From NCBI GenBank assembly GCA_965222335.1, contig OZ244944.1:2666001-2730000 (forward strand): a stretch of DNA of 64,000 nucleotides. Direction: 5' to 3'. Source of the stretch: G965222335 sp965222335 (GTDB lineage: Bacteria; Pseudomonadota; Gammaproteobacteria; Pseudomonadales; Halieaceae). Both the position numbers and the translations under genes were made by a program. Under the pieces are notes generated by a model. The model had not been told where the DNA came from. It did no database searches and saw only the letters and a program-made list of their open reading frames with translations. Within the stretch, counting starts at the first letter, position 1. Each line of letters begins with the position of its first letter. Below, piece by piece: positions 8,032-17,416 of this stretch.

Positions 8032-11000
8032 ATGAGACCGAATGCCAACCCGCGCCGATTCCCCCCCCTGTTCCAGTACTGGGCCGGGGCGATGGGTTTG
8101 CTCCTGCTGGCGCTCCCGGTCAGTTACACCCTGAGCGCCTCGGGGGAGAAACCGGTGGAGCGGACCTATGTGACCGCCCCGGATGCCCCCGCCAGCCAGA
8201 CCACCGCGCAGATGGAGGCCAAGACTGCCGGTTGCGTGACCTGTCACACCCAGACCGACCAGAAAACCATGCACGCCAACCCGGCGGTGAAGCTGGGCTG
8301 TACCGACTGTCACGGTGGCGACGCCGGGGTCGAGCGCCCCGGCGGTACCGACAGCCTCGCCGATGCGGGCTATCTCGCGGCGATGGAGCGGGCCCACGTG
8401 CTGCCACGCTACCCCAAGTCCTGGCACTATCCTTCCAGCGCCAACCCGGAACGGACCTATACCCTGCTGAACAAGGAAAGCCCCGAGTTCGTGCGTTTTA
8501 TCAATCCCTCGGATTACCGTATCGCCGAGGAGGCCTGTGGTGCCTGCCACCTGCCGATCATTGAGGCCGCCAAGCGCTCCCTGATGGCCACTTCGAGCAT
8601 GCTCTGGGGCGGCGCCGCCTATAACAACGGCATCCTCGACAACAAGCGCTACAACCTGGGCGAGGGCTACACCCGCGAGGGTGAACCCGCGGCGATACCC
8701 GGGCCGATCAAGCCGACCCCGGAGATGACCGCGAAAGGTATCCTGCCCATTCTCTACCCCCTGCCGGCCTGGGAGACCCTCAAGCCCGGGGATATTTTCC
8801 GGGTGTTCGAGCGCGGTGGGCGCAATATCACCAACCTGTTCCCGGAGACCGGCCTGCCCAACGCCCTCGGGCAGCTGCAGCGCCTGGAAGAACCGGGGCG
8901 CCCGGACTTCCGCCAGTCCAACCGCGGCCCGGGCACCGGCGCGCGCATCTCGGTGCCGGTGATCAACATCACCAAGACCCGGCTCAACGACCCCCACACC
9001 TGGTTTATGGGCACCAACGACCAGCCCGGCGACTACCGCCAGTCCGGCTGCGCCTCCTGCCACGTGGTGTATGCCAACGACCGCGACCCCGATCACTCTG
9101 CGGGCTATGCGAAATTCGGCCACACCGGCGAGACCCAGACCGTCGACCCGACCATCCCCAAAAACCAGTCCGGGCACCCGCTCAAGCACGAGTTCACCCG
9201 GGCGATCCCCACCAGCCAGTGCATGGTCTGCCACATGCACCAGCCCAACATGTTCGTGAACAGCTACATGGGCTACACCATGTGGGACTATGAATCGGAC
9301 GCGCCGTCCATGTGGCCCGAGGAGCAGGTCTATCCCACCGAGTCCGAGCGGCACGAGGTGCTGGAGCGCAATCCCGAGGGGGCCGCGCCCCGCGGCAAAT
9401 GGGCGGATGTCGAGTTCCTCAAGGCGGTGTCGGAACTCAACCCCACCTTGAAGGATACCCAGTTCGCCGACTACCACGGCCACGGCTGGAACTTCCGTGC
9501 GATCTTCAAGCGCGACCGGGTGGGCAACCTGCTGGATGCCGAGGGCAACGTGGTCAGCGACGACGACCCGGAGAAATTCGACAAGGCCGTGCACATGTCT
9601 TCTATCCACATGGACAAGGGCATGCACTGCGTGGACTGCCACTACGCCCAGGACAACCACGGCAACGGCCACATCTACGGCGAGGTGGCGGCGGCGGTGG
9701 AAATCGACTGCAAGGACTGTCACGGCTCCGCCCAGGCCTATCCCAACCTGTTTACCTCTGGCCCCGCAGCCCTGGACGGTGGCACTGACCTGGGCGCGAT
9801 CCGCAACCCGGACGGCCGGCTCCGCTTCGAGTGGGTTGGCAATACGCTGATCCAGCGCTCGGTGCTGGACCCGGAGCTGGAGTGGGAGATGAGCCTGGTC
9901 AAGGACAGCGTGACCCCAACCAGTACCGGCTACAATGAGAAAGCGGCCCGGGCCAAGCTGATGAGCCGCGACACCAGTACCCAGGACTGGGGTAGCGAGG
10001 TGGCCACCGACAACCTCGCCCACTCCAGCGAGGAGATGGAGTGCTACACCTGCCATACCTCGTGGACCACCAGCTGCGCCGGCTGTCACCTGCCTATCGA
10101 GGCCAACAACAAGACCGAGCGGCACCACTACGAGGGCGGTGAGACGCGTAACTTCGCCACCTACAATCCGCAGGTTGCCCGCGACCAGATGTTCCTGCTG
10201 GGCAAGCGCGGCGAGGCCAAGGGCGGCAAGTACGCGCCGGTGCGCTCGTCCTCGGCCTTGATCCTGTCCTCAACCAACGCCAACCGTGAGCGGATCTACA
10301 TCCAGCAGCCGCCGATTTCCTCGCCGGGCTACAGCTCCCAGGCCTTCAACCCGCACTTCCCCCACACCGTGCGCAAGACCGAGACCAAGGAGTGCGAGGA
10401 CTGTCACCTGTCGAAGAACAACGACAACAACGCGATTCTCGCCCAGCTGCTGATGTACGGCACCGGCTTCGTCAACTTCGTCGGCCACATCGCCTACGTC
10501 GGCGGCGAGGAGCACGTGACCGGGGTCCAGGTCACCGAGTGGCAGGAACCCCAGGCGGTTCTGGGCAGCTACCTGCACCGCTATGCCTATCCGGATTACT
10601 ACCAGGCCCACCTGGACGACGGCCGGGTGCTGCAGCACGGCTACCCCCACAGCAGCGGCCCGGCGCGCTGCGTTCAGCTGCGCGGCGAGTACCTGTTCGT
10701 GGCCGAGGGCGACGAGGGCATGCAGGTTTACGATGTGGCCAACATCTCCAACAAGGGCATTTCCCAGCGGGTGATCACCGCGCCTTTCAGTCCCCTGGGA
10801 CACGACACCCGGGTCGAGAGCGCCGATGCCACCTGCGTGGTGCTGCCCACCAACCAGCCCGTCCATCCCTCTCGTAACGAGGGTGAGCTGATGCGCGAGG
10901 TGAACCTGGAGCAGCCCTTCCACCCGCTGTACAACTACGCCTATATCACCGACGCCAGGGAAGGCCTGATCCTGGTGGACGTGGATACCCTCAGCGACGG

Positions 11001-11772
11001 CGAGCCCCGCAACAACTACCTCGAGCGGGCGCTGACCTTCAACGGCGAGGGCGCCCTCACCGGCGCGCGGCACATGGTCCTGGGCGGCCACTACGCCTAC
11101 GTGATCGCCGACGCCGGCCTGGTGGTGGTGAACATCGACCAGCCCCTGCAGCCGAAGGTGGAGCGGGTCCTGCCGCTGAACAACGGCCACTCGGTGGCGC
11201 AGCAGTTCCGCTACCTGTTCGTGACCGACGCCGACGGCCTCAAGACGGTTGATATCACCAACCCGACCGCGCCGCGCCTGACCGGCAGCACCATTGCGCT
11301 GGCAGAAGCGGGCCGTATGCACCTGGCGCGCACTTATGCCTACGTCGCCGCTGGCAGCGAGGGCCTGGCGATTGTGGATATCACCCGCCCGGACGACATG
11401 CGCCTGCAGGAGACCTACAGCGATGGCCTGGTGGATGCGCGGGACGTGACCGTGGCCAGCACCAATGCCTCCCTGTATGCCTACGTCGCCGACGGCGCTG
11501 GCGGGCTCAAGGTGGTGCAGCTGACTTCCCCCGATAGCCAGCCCAAGTTCTACGGCTTCAGCCCGGCGCCGAAGCCGGAGCTGATCGCCAGCTACCCGAC
11601 GCCGACACCGGCCCTGTCCCTCAGCCGCGGCCTCGAGCGGGACCGCGGGGTGGACGAGACCGGCGGCCAGGTGGCGGTGTTCGGCCGCGTGGGCGCGCGG
11701 CCGCTGAACCTGGAGGAGATGCGCAAGCTATTTGTGGATGAGAACGGCAAGCCATGGTATGTAGAGAACTGA
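8032..11772 (+). CDS. Decaheme c-type cytochrome with LVIVD-repeat beta-propeller
   Basis: A 1246-residue protein with an N-terminal hydrophobic segment (about residues 17-35) acting as signal or anchor. Ten CxxCH sites lie in roughly the first 800 residues: CVTCH, CTDCH, CGACH, CASCH, CMVCH, CVDCH, CKDCH, CYTCH, CAGCH and CEDCH. Extra histidines (for example CMVCHMH) could serve as distal ligands. The C-terminal third has six or so LVIVD-type repeats (Y-A-Y-V-A...GL.IVDI), which fold as a propeller and are common in surface proteins. The start is an ATG nine bases after the barrel gene's stop, preceded by GAGGGG. Likely an exported electron carrier with a binding or docking propeller. The last codons overlap the next gene. 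Confidence 0.88.
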   Translation: MRPNANPRRFPPLFQYWAGAMGLLLLALPVSYTLSASGEKPVERTYVTAPDAPASQTTAQMEAKTAGCVTCHTQTDQKTMHANPAVKLGCTDCHGGDAGVERPGGTDSLADAGYLAAMERAHVLPRYPKSWHYPSSANPERTYTLLNKESPEFVRFINPSDYRIAEEACGACHLPIIEAAKRSLMATSSMLWGGAAYNNGILDNKRYNLGEGYTREGEPAAIPGPIKPTPEMTAKGILPILYPLPAWETLKPGDIFRVFERGGRNITNLFPETGLPNALGQLQRLEEPGRPDFRQSNRGPGTGARISVPVINITKTRLNDPHTWFMGTNDQPGDYRQSGCASCHVVYANDRDPDHSAGYAKFGHTGETQTVDPTIPKNQSGHPLKHEFTRAIPTSQCMVCHMHQPNMFVNSYMGYTMWDYESDAPSMWPEEQVYPTESERHEVLERNPEGAAPRGKWADVEFLKAVSELNPTLKDTQFADYHGHGWNFRAIFKRDRVGNLLDAEGNVVSDDDPEKFDKAVHMSSIHMDKGMHCVDCHYAQDNHGNGHIYGEVAAAVEIDCKDCHGSAQAYPNLFTSGPAALDGGTDLGAIRNPDGRLRFEWVGNTLIQRSVLDPELEWEMSLVKDSVTPTSTGYNEKAARAKLMSRDTSTQDWGSEVATDNLAHSSEEMECYTCHTSWTTSCAGCHLPIEANNKTERHHYEGGETRNFATYNPQVARDQMFLLGKRGEAKGGKYAPVRSSSALILSSTNANRERIYIQQPPISSPGYSSQAFNPHFPHTVRKTETKECEDCHLSKNNDNNAILAQLLMYGTGFVNFVGHIAYVGGEEHVTGVQVTEWQEPQAVLGSYLHRYAYPDYYQAHLDDGRVLQHGYPHSSGPARCVQLRGEYLFVAEGDEGMQVYDVANISNKGISQRVITAPFSPLGHDTRVESADATCVVLPTNQPVHPSRNEGELMREVNLEQPFHPLYNYAYITDAREGLILVDVDTLSDGEPRNNYLERALTFNGEGALTGARHMVLGGHYAYVIADAGLVVVNIDQPLQPKVERVLPLNNGHSVAQQFRYLFVTDADGLKTVDITNPTAPRLTGSTIALAEAGRMHLARTYAYVAAGSEGLAIVDITRPDDMRLQETYSDGLVDARDVTVASTNASLYAYVADGAGGLKVVQLTSPDSQPKFYGFSPAPKPELIASYPTPTPALSLSRGLERDRGVDETGGQVAVFGRVGARPLNLEEMRKLFVDENGKPWYVEN

Positions 11773-13055
11773 TGCGCGGCTGCCTGGCGGCTCTGGCCCT
11801 GTGCCTGCCGGCCCTGGCGCTGGCGCAGCCCCTGCCGGAGACCGGCGACAACATTCACGAGGGGGTGGCGAGCTGCGCCACCAGCGTCTGCCATGGCAAG
11901 GTGAGCAAGGATCCGAACGCCACCGTGTGGCTCAACGAGTACCGCATCTGGCTGCGCCAGGATTATCACTCCCGCGCTTATCGCACCCTGCAGTCGGCCC
12001 AGTCCGAGGCGATTGCCCGCAAGCTGGGCCTGCCCAGCGCCGCCGGGGCCAAAATCTGCCTCGACTGCCACGCCGACAACGTGCCCACCGAAGCCCGGGG
12101 GCGCCGCTTCCAGATTTCCGATGGCGTCGGCTGCGAGGCCTGCCACGGTGGTTCCGGGGAATGGCTGCAGTCCCACGCCGAGGCCGGTACCAGCCACGCC
12201 GACAATATCGCCCGCGGCATGTACCCCACCGAGCAGCCCCTGCAGCGGGCGCGTCTGTGCCTGTCCTGTCACCTCGGTACCGAGGACAAATTCGCCACCC
12301 ACCGCATCATGGGTGCCGGCCATCCGCGGCTGGCCTTCGAACTGGAGACCTTTACGGTCAACCAGCCCGCCCACTACGAGGTGGATGCGGATTACCGCGA
12401 GCGCAAGCCGGCAATTGACTCGGTCAATATGTGGCTGGCGGGACTCACGGTGACCTCCCAGGAAACCCTGGGCCTGCTGCAGGAAGACTGGTTCACGCGG
12501 CAGTCCCTGGTGCCGGAGCTGTCATTCTTCCAGTGCCATGCCTGCCACCACCCGATGGACGACCTGCGCTGGCAGCCAGAGGGGGGCAGTGCCGCCCTGC
12601 CGCCGGGCGCCGTGCGCCTGAACGACGCTAGCCTCGCAGTGCTCGCCGCGGTGCTGGATATCCTCGGCAACAGCGAGGCCGACAATCTGCGCGCCGGCAT
12701 CCAGCGCCTGCACCAGGCCTCCCAGGACAGCCGTGGCGCGGTGGTCGCCCAGGCCCGCAGCCTGCAGGAGCAGTTGGAGGGCATTGGTCGTACCCTGACC
12801 GCTGAGCGCTACGGCGCCGAGACCCTGAACCGTTTGCGCCGCGGCCTGCTGCAGCGGGCCGGGCAGGGCGGCTTCCGTCACTTCACCGCGGCGGAGCAGG
12901 TCTTTCTCGCGGTGGAGACCCTGTGCATCTCCCTGGGGGAAATGGACCGTCTGGAATCAGTACTGGACGCGTGGTTTGAGTCTGTGGAAGATGAGAACTC
13001 CTTCGTGCCACAACAGTTTGCGGTGCGAGCCAACCAGGTGATGGGGGCGCTGTGA
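11772..13055 (+). CDS. Multiheme c-type cytochrome, c554-like, with one CX4CH site
   Basis: The ATG at 11772 shares a base with the previous stop (TGATG) and starts directly on a signal peptide (MRGCLAALALCLPALALAQ). An in-frame ATG at 11754 is possible but would add a charged stub before the signal. The 427-residue product has four canonical heme sites (CLDCH, CEACH, CLSCH, CHACH) and, nearest the N-terminus, CATSVCH. This last one is a CX4CH motif, a spacing known from cytochrome c3-type proteins. Five hemes are therefore expected. The last third is helical and lacks heme motifs. The stop overlaps the phosphatase gene by four bases (GTGA), tying redox and signalling genes into one transcription unit. 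Confidence 0.85.
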   Translation: MRGCLAALALCLPALALAQPLPETGDNIHEGVASCATSVCHGKVSKDPNATVWLNEYRIWLRQDYHSRAYRTLQSAQSEAIARKLGLPSAAGAKICLDCHADNVPTEARGRRFQISDGVGCEACHGGSGEWLQSHAEAGTSHADNIARGMYPTEQPLQRARLCLSCHLGTEDKFATHRIMGAGHPRLAFELETFTVNQPAHYEVDADYRERKPAIDSVNMWLAGLTVTSQETLGLLQEDWFTRQSLVPELSFFQCHACHHPMDDLRWQPEGGSAALPPGAVRLNDASLAVLAAVLDILGNSEADNLRAGIQRLHQASQDSRGAVVAQARSLQEQLEGIGRTLTAERYGAETLNRLRRGLLQRAGQGGFRHFTAAEQVFLAVETLCISLGEMDRLESVLDAWFESVEDENSFVPQQFAVRANQVMGAL

Positions 13056-14110
13056 GTGAAGCGGAGCTGATAACCGAGGGCAGTGGCGCCACCCATGTGG
13101 GCCAACGCAAGCACAATGAAGATGCCTACCTGATGGACCCGGCCCACCGTCTGGCGATCGTGGCCGACGGCGTAGGGGGGCATCAGGCGGGCGAGGTTGC
13201 CAGCGCCATCACCTGTGAGGTCATCCAGCGTGAGGTGGCTGCAGGGCGTTCCATCGAGGACGGTATCCGTGCCGCCAATCGCGAGGTGATGGCGGCAGTC
13301 GCCCAGGGTCGCGGCAAGGCCGGGATGGCTTCCACCGTGGTGGTGGTCCAGTTTAACGATACCGACTACGAGGTTGCCTGGGTCGGCGACAGCCGTGCCT
13401 ACCTGTGGGACGGCCAGCTCAAGCTGCTGACGCGCGATCACTCCTATGTGCAGGCGCTGCTGGCCAAGGGCCAGATTACCCTGGCACAGGCCCGCAACCA
13501 CCCGCGCAAGAATGTCATTGTGCAGGCCATTGGCCTGCAGGATGACGAAAAACTTCAGGTGGGGATCAACTGCGGACGTCTCGAGCCGGGGCAGGTCCTG
13601 CTGCTGTGCAGCGACGGCCTGTCCGATGTGCTCGACAGTGCCGCCCTGGTGGATATTCTCTCGGCCGAGGATTCCCTGGAGGCGCGCTGCGAGCGGCTGG
13701 TCAGCGCCGCGGTGGAAGTGGGGGGGCGCGACAATATCACGGTGGTCCTGTTGCCCGGCGCGGAATCCACCAGCGGCGCCGCGCTCCTGGAACCGGAACT
13801 GCTGTGGAGCTACAACCCGGCGACCGGCGAGTACAGTGGTCTGCCGGAGCTGGAGGAGATCGAGGTGGATTCTTCCAGCGCCACGCCGATACCCGCGGTG
13901 CGCCGGCGGGTCGCGCCCAGGGCGACCGGCGGCAAGGGGCCGCAGTTGGAGTCCACCCAGATGATGTCGGTGGACGAAATGGAGAAAGCGCGCCGGGAGG
14001 TCCAGCGCGGGCAGGAACAGGGGCGCAACCGGAGGATTTATATTGCCATCGCGGCAGCACTGGTGGTGGCAAGTGTGGTGTACAGCGTGGGGATACTCTA
14101 CCTGGGCTGA
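13052..14110 (+). CDS. PP2C-family Ser/Thr protein phosphatase with C-terminal membrane anchor
   Basis: GTG start overlapping the cytochrome stop by four bases. All PP2C landmarks are present: RKHNEDAY (metal-binding Asp), VADGVGGHQAG, VAWVGDSRAYL, CSDGLSD and GGRDNITVVLL. The catalytic domain occupies about residues 1-240, followed by a basic, Ser/Pro-containing linker and a single hydrophobic helix at about residues 329-350. The enzyme should therefore be tail-anchored with its active site in the cytoplasm. It would remove phosphate from Ser/Thr sites set by the kinase at 17417. The absence of a gap from the cytochrome genes suggests that a redox protein or the FHA protein is a substrate, which the sequence alone cannot prove. 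Confidence 0.93.
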   Translation: MSEAELITEGSGATHVGQRKHNEDAYLMDPAHRLAIVADGVGGHQAGEVASAITCEVIQREVAAGRSIEDGIRAANREVMAAVAQGRGKAGMASTVVVVQFNDTDYEVAWVGDSRAYLWDGQLKLLTRDHSYVQALLAKGQITLAQARNHPRKNVIVQAIGLQDDEKLQVGINCGRLEPGQVLLLCSDGLSDVLDSAALVDILSAEDSLEARCERLVSAAVEVGGRDNITVVLLPGAESTSGAALLEPELLWSYNPATGEYSGLPELEEIEVDSSSATPIPAVRRRVAPRATGGKGPQLESTQMMSVDEMEKARREVQRGQEQGRNRRIYIAIAAALVVASVVYSVGILYLG

Positions 14111-14124
14111 GAGGGCAGCAGATC

Positions 14125-15159
14125 ATGACGGATTTCAAGGCAGAACTGGTGGCGGCGGACGGGAGCCGCATCCTCCTGGAGGGCGAGCAGCGGGTCGGCC
14201 GCTCCGCGGACTGTGATATCACCATCGACGACGCCAAGGTCTCCAGGGCCCATGCGGTGCTGCGGGTAAAAGGTGAGACGCTGACCGTGGAGGACCTGGG
14301 GTCGGCCAACGGCACCACGGTCAACCAGCGCGCCTGCAGTGGTGAAACCACCCTGCGTGACGGTGACTCCCTGGCCTTCGACAAGCACAGCTACGTGGTG
14401 GCGCTGGCCGGTGGTGACAGCGGCGACGCAACCGTGGTCAATGTCGGCGATGAGGGTGACGCCACGGTGGTCTCTCCGCCGGAGCCGGAACCCGCGCCCG
14501 AGGCTGCGGCGCCGGAGCCGCCACCGGAGCCCAAACCGGAACCCAAACCCGCACCGCCGCCGGGTCCTTCGGACCTGCCCGGGAGCTGGATCGACTCCGG
14601 TACCAGCGAGGGCACCCAGGTCCTGGGCCTGGATGCGCTGGAGGAATCGGAGGGGGGCCGGGTACAGATGGAGCGCGCCTCGGACCTGCCCCACCTGATC
14701 GTAGTGGCCGAGACCGGCGAGGGCGGCTCGGCGATCGAACTCGAGCCCGGCGACGGTAGCGAGCCCGATGTCTGGGAAATCGGCCGCGACCCGAATTGCG
14801 AGATCGCCCTCGACGAGGCCAGCGTGTCGGCGCGGCATGCGCAGCTGATTCACGAGGACGGGCGCTGGAAGATGGTCAACCTGCTGGCCGCCAACGGCAT
14901 CTTCGTTAACGGCGAAAAGCGCCTGACCGCCTATCTCGCGGACGGTGACGAGATTCGCCTGGGGGCGGCGATCCTGGTGTTCCGCGCCGGGGTCGGGGAG
15001 GCGGGCAAGCCCAAACAAAAACCCAAAAGCGCGCCCAAATCGAGTCCCGCCACGGGTGCCGCGGCAGACAGTGGGGGCAACAAGGGCATGCTGGTGGGTG
15101 TCGTCGCGGCGGTGGTGCTGGCCGTGGCGGGCGCTGCGGCCTACTTTTTCCTCGGCTGA
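14125..15159 (+). CDS. Double FHA-domain protein with Pro-rich linker and C-terminal membrane anchor
   Basis: The ATG at 14125 begins an FHA domain (VGRSADCDI, VSRAHA, LGSANGT are the phosphothreonine-binding core). The frame extends upstream, but only inside the phosphatase gene. A Pro/Glu/Lys-rich linker follows (about residues 115-150), then a second FHA domain (IGRDPNCEI, VSARHAQL, LAANGIFVNG) and a terminal transmembrane helix (about residues 319-343). In the second domain the loop reads VSARHA instead of VSRxHA, so the binding Arg is shifted or lost. The expected role is recruitment of Thr-phosphorylated partners to the inner membrane, linking the kinase, the phosphatase and perhaps the cytochrome with its own FHA-like head. 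A hairpin follows the stop. Confidence 0.92.
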   Translation: MTDFKAELVAADGSRILLEGEQRVGRSADCDITIDDAKVSRAHAVLRVKGETLTVEDLGSANGTTVNQRACSGETTLRDGDSLAFDKHSYVVALAGGDSGDATVVNVGDEGDATVVSPPEPEPAPEAAAPEPPPEPKPEPKPAPPPGPSDLPGSWIDSGTSEGTQVLGLDALEESEGGRVQMERASDLPHLIVVAETGEGGSAIELEPGDGSEPDVWEIGRDPNCEIALDEASVSARHAQLIHEDGRWKMVNLLAANGIFVNGEKRLTAYLADGDEIRLGAAILVFRAGVGEAGKPKQKPKSAPKSSPATGAAADSGGNKGMLVGVVAAVVLAVAGAAAYFFLG

Positions 15160-15162
15160 CCC

Positions 15163-15181
15163 GGCCCCGCGCTGCGGGGCC
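15163..15181. terminator. Hairpin between convergent FHA and PilZ genes
   Basis: GGCCCCGC, a three-base loop and GCGGGGCC form a perfect 8-bp stem immediately after the FHA gene's stop and before the 3' end of the opposite-strand PilZ gene. No clear T-run follows on either strand, so intrinsic termination is plausible but not certain. Confidence 0.5.
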
Positions 15182-15200
15182 CCATTCCGCAAAGGCTTGC

Positions 15201-15590
15201 CTAAAAATCCCCGTCCTTGAGGTCCGGGAGATCGCGCAGTTCCTGGTCCAGCACTGCCGGATCGTCCATGTGCGACGCCAGCAGGGCCTGCAGCGGCGGC
15301 AGGTTCTCCCGGTCCACATGCTGCACCGAGAAGCCCAGGCGCCCATTCTCCACGTGCTGCAGATAGGCGTGCAGTTCCAGCTCCTCGCCGCCACCGACGT
15401 CAATCACCAGGGTAAAGGGTTCATTGTACTGGGCGTCCCAGACATCCGGCTGGTCGGTGGAAGCGCCCACCAGGGACAGGTCAGTCAGGCGCTGCTGCCA
15501 GCTGCTGCCCCCCTGCTGCACCTCGACCGGAAGGTCCAGGGTGATGCGGGTAAAGGTGCGACGCTCGGTCTCGTGTTCGCTCATACTCAT
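15201..15590 (-). CDS. PilZ-domain protein (probable c-di-GMP receptor)
   Basis: A 129-residue single-domain protein. The N-terminal RRTFTR fits the PilZ RxxxR signature and DLSLVGA fits D/NxSxxG, the two c-di-GMP-contacting motifs. The rest alternates beta strands with a charged helical tail. It lies on the opposite strand between the redox/FHA operon and the autotransporter, interrupting the cluster. It may respond to diguanylate cyclases such as the one at 58077, though single-domain PilZ proteins have varied targets. In-frame ATG codons at 15590 and 15584 (MSMSE) make the start uncertain by two residues. Confidence 0.85.
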   Translation of the reverse strand: MSMSEHETERRTFTRITLDLPVEVQQGGSSWQQRLTDLSLVGASTDQPDVWDAQYNEPFTLVIDVGGGEELELHAYLQHVENGRLGFSVQHVDRENLPPLQALLASHMDDPAVLDQELRDLPDLKDGDF

Positions 15591-15635
15591 ACTCTTCTCG
15601 GCCGCCTCCCGGCACTATAGCAGAACCCAAAAACC

Positions 15636-15677
15636 GGGGACGGATACCAATTAATTGTGAAATTGGGGACGGATACC
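15636..15677 (+). repeat. Two direct copies of the GGGGACGGATACC repeat
   Basis: Copies at 15636-15648 and 15665-15677 lie in the divergent gap between the PilZ gene and the autotransporter gene. The 240-base gap otherwise shows no gene. The second copy is preceded by AATT, as in most copies in this window. Confidence 0.9.
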
Positions 15678-15830
15678 CATTGCGTCGCCAGCCGTGGTTG
15701 CGGACCCCGGCGCCGGTGACCATTCTACAAATCGCCCGGTCCCGCAGGCGTCGCGGGCATTTGTCGCCATTTGCCGGATGTTGTACTAACTTTATTGAGC
15801 AAGTCCAACAACAATACTGGGGAAGGCAGC

Positions 15831-17303
15831 ATGACGAAACACATAGTGATTACCTTGGGTACTGTCGGAGCCCTCTGGGCGGGGCACGCATGGGCCCAGG
15901 ACACACAACTTGGCCAGGTGGTGGCGGGGGCCCCCAACAGCACGTCGTTGCAGGTCACCACCGCAGAGTCGCTGCAGAACACCTGCGTCCAGCTGATTCC
16001 CAGTTATTCCGATGTCACCGACTTCAGCCGGCCTGCGCCCACTTCCGAAGAGGATCTGTTCTACCGCTGTAGCGAGCTGGTGACGACGGCCTTTGCCCTG
16101 CAGCCCGGCTCCCAGGTTGGCAATACCCTGGGCTGGACCAGCGGCCAGCTGGCCGAGTCCATGCAGCAGATCAGCGGTGAGGAGCAGGTGTCGAAGGGCC
16201 GCCTTGCCACCGAGAGCTCCAACGGGCAGTTCGGCAATATTGGTATGCGTCTCGATGCGATCCGCAGCGGTGCCCGGGCGACCGCAGGGGGGCTCAGCCT
16301 GGCGATGAACGGCACGCCGATTGTCGGCGTCAATGCCGGCGACGATGACAGCCAGCGCTGGAGCTGGTTCGCCAATGGCGTTTACGGCAGTGGCGACCGC
16401 GATGCCACCCAGCAGGAGGACCAGTACGATTACGATGCCCAGGGGGCGACCGTGGGGGTGGACTACCTGTTTGATTCCGGGCTGGTCGCGGGTCTGGCGT
16501 TTGGCTACTCGGACTACGAAGTGGACTTCGAGAACCGCTCCTCACCCCTGGCGGGGAATTCGCTGACCACGCCGGTTTCCGGGGGCGGCTTCGGAGTCGA
16601 TGGCTACAGCGTGAGCGGCTACGGTATTACCAATATCGGCCGCTTCTACGTCGATGCCCTGGCCAGCTACGGTAGCAATGATTACGAGACCGAGCGCGTG
16701 GTGACCTACCTGGGCTCGTCGAGCGGCACGGGCAGCGGCCAGAATCTGGTGATCAACCGCGCCATGACCGGCGAGACAGACAGCGACAGCCTGGCGCTGG
16801 GACTGTCTTCGGGCACCACCTTTGAGTTCGGCCTGGTCAACCTGGACCTCGACTTCGGCTTGAGCTACCTGGATATCACCGTGGATGGGTACACCGAGAA
16901 GGATCGCGCCCTGACCGGCGATACCTCCACCAGCGGTGGCCTCAACCTCGCCTACGAAGACCAGGATATCGAATCCCTGCAGACCGCACTGGGATTACAG
17001 CTGAGCCGCAGCTTCAGCGTGGCCACCGGGGTGATCGTGCCCTACGCCGGCATCGAGTGGCGGCATGAGTTTGAGAACGACGCCCGCGTGGTGCTCGCGC
17101 GCTTTGCCTCCCAGGAGTCGGGCAGCGTATTCCCGATCAATGTCGGATCCGACGAGCCCGACGAGGATTACTATGAACTGGGCGTCGGCGTTTCCGCGGT
17201 GTTCGCCAACAGCCTGACGGCCTTCTTCGATTACCGGACCACCCTCGGCCTGGACAATGTCACCGCCAACCTGTTCACGGTGGGCATACGGGGCGCGTTC
17301 TGA
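15831..17303 (+). CDS. Autotransporter-type outer-membrane beta-barrel protein
   Basis: The ATG at 15831 follows a GGGGAAGG ribosome-binding site and starts a signal peptide ending in GHAWA. A short N-terminal region (about residues 25-165, with three cysteines) precedes a barrel of about 290 residues with repeated strands of the form GATVGVDYLF, GLVAGLAFGYS and VSGYGITNIGRFYVDA. The final residues NLFTVGIRGAF match the C-terminal strand of autotransporter barrels. The passenger is much shorter than in classical autotransporters. The gene sits inside the kinase/caspase/cytochrome neighbourhood; whether it is functionally part of it is unknown. Confidence 0.85.
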   Translation: MTKHIVITLGTVGALWAGHAWAQDTQLGQVVAGAPNSTSLQVTTAESLQNTCVQLIPSYSDVTDFSRPAPTSEEDLFYRCSELVTTAFALQPGSQVGNTLGWTSGQLAESMQQISGEEQVSKGRLATESSNGQFGNIGMRLDAIRSGARATAGGLSLAMNGTPIVGVNAGDDDSQRWSWFANGVYGSGDRDATQQEDQYDYDAQGATVGVDYLFDSGLVAGLAFGYSDYEVDFENRSSPLAGNSLTTPVSGGGFGVDGYSVSGYGITNIGRFYVDALASYGSNDYETERVVTYLGSSSGTGSGQNLVINRAMTGETDSDSLALGLSSGTTFEFGLVNLDLDFGLSYLDITVDGYTEKDRALTGDTSTSGGLNLAYEDQDIESLQTALGLQLSRSFSVATGVIVPYAGIEWRHEFENDARVVLARFASQESGSVFPINVGSDEPDEDYYELGVGVSAVFANSLTAFFDYRTTLGLDNVTANLFTVGIRGAF

Positions 17304-17416
17304 TGCCTGCGCGGGGGCTGGTCATCCACCGCCGGTAAGCGTAATTTGTAGCTGCAGGACCTCGCCGTTGACCACGGCGGCGGGGAAGTGACAGATCGCA
17401 TCTACAGGGGCACACC

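Noticed and set aside
6028..10128. Very long minus-strand open frame (1366 codons) opposite the barrel and decaheme genes
   Set aside because: It is a GC-rich shadow of the plus-strand genes, with low-complexity Val/Gly/His-rich composition and no domain; the plus strand has ten heme motifs in the same region.
17304..17416. Small RNA or terminator between the autotransporter and the kinase
   Set aside because: No stable hairpin with a T-run could be drawn by eye.
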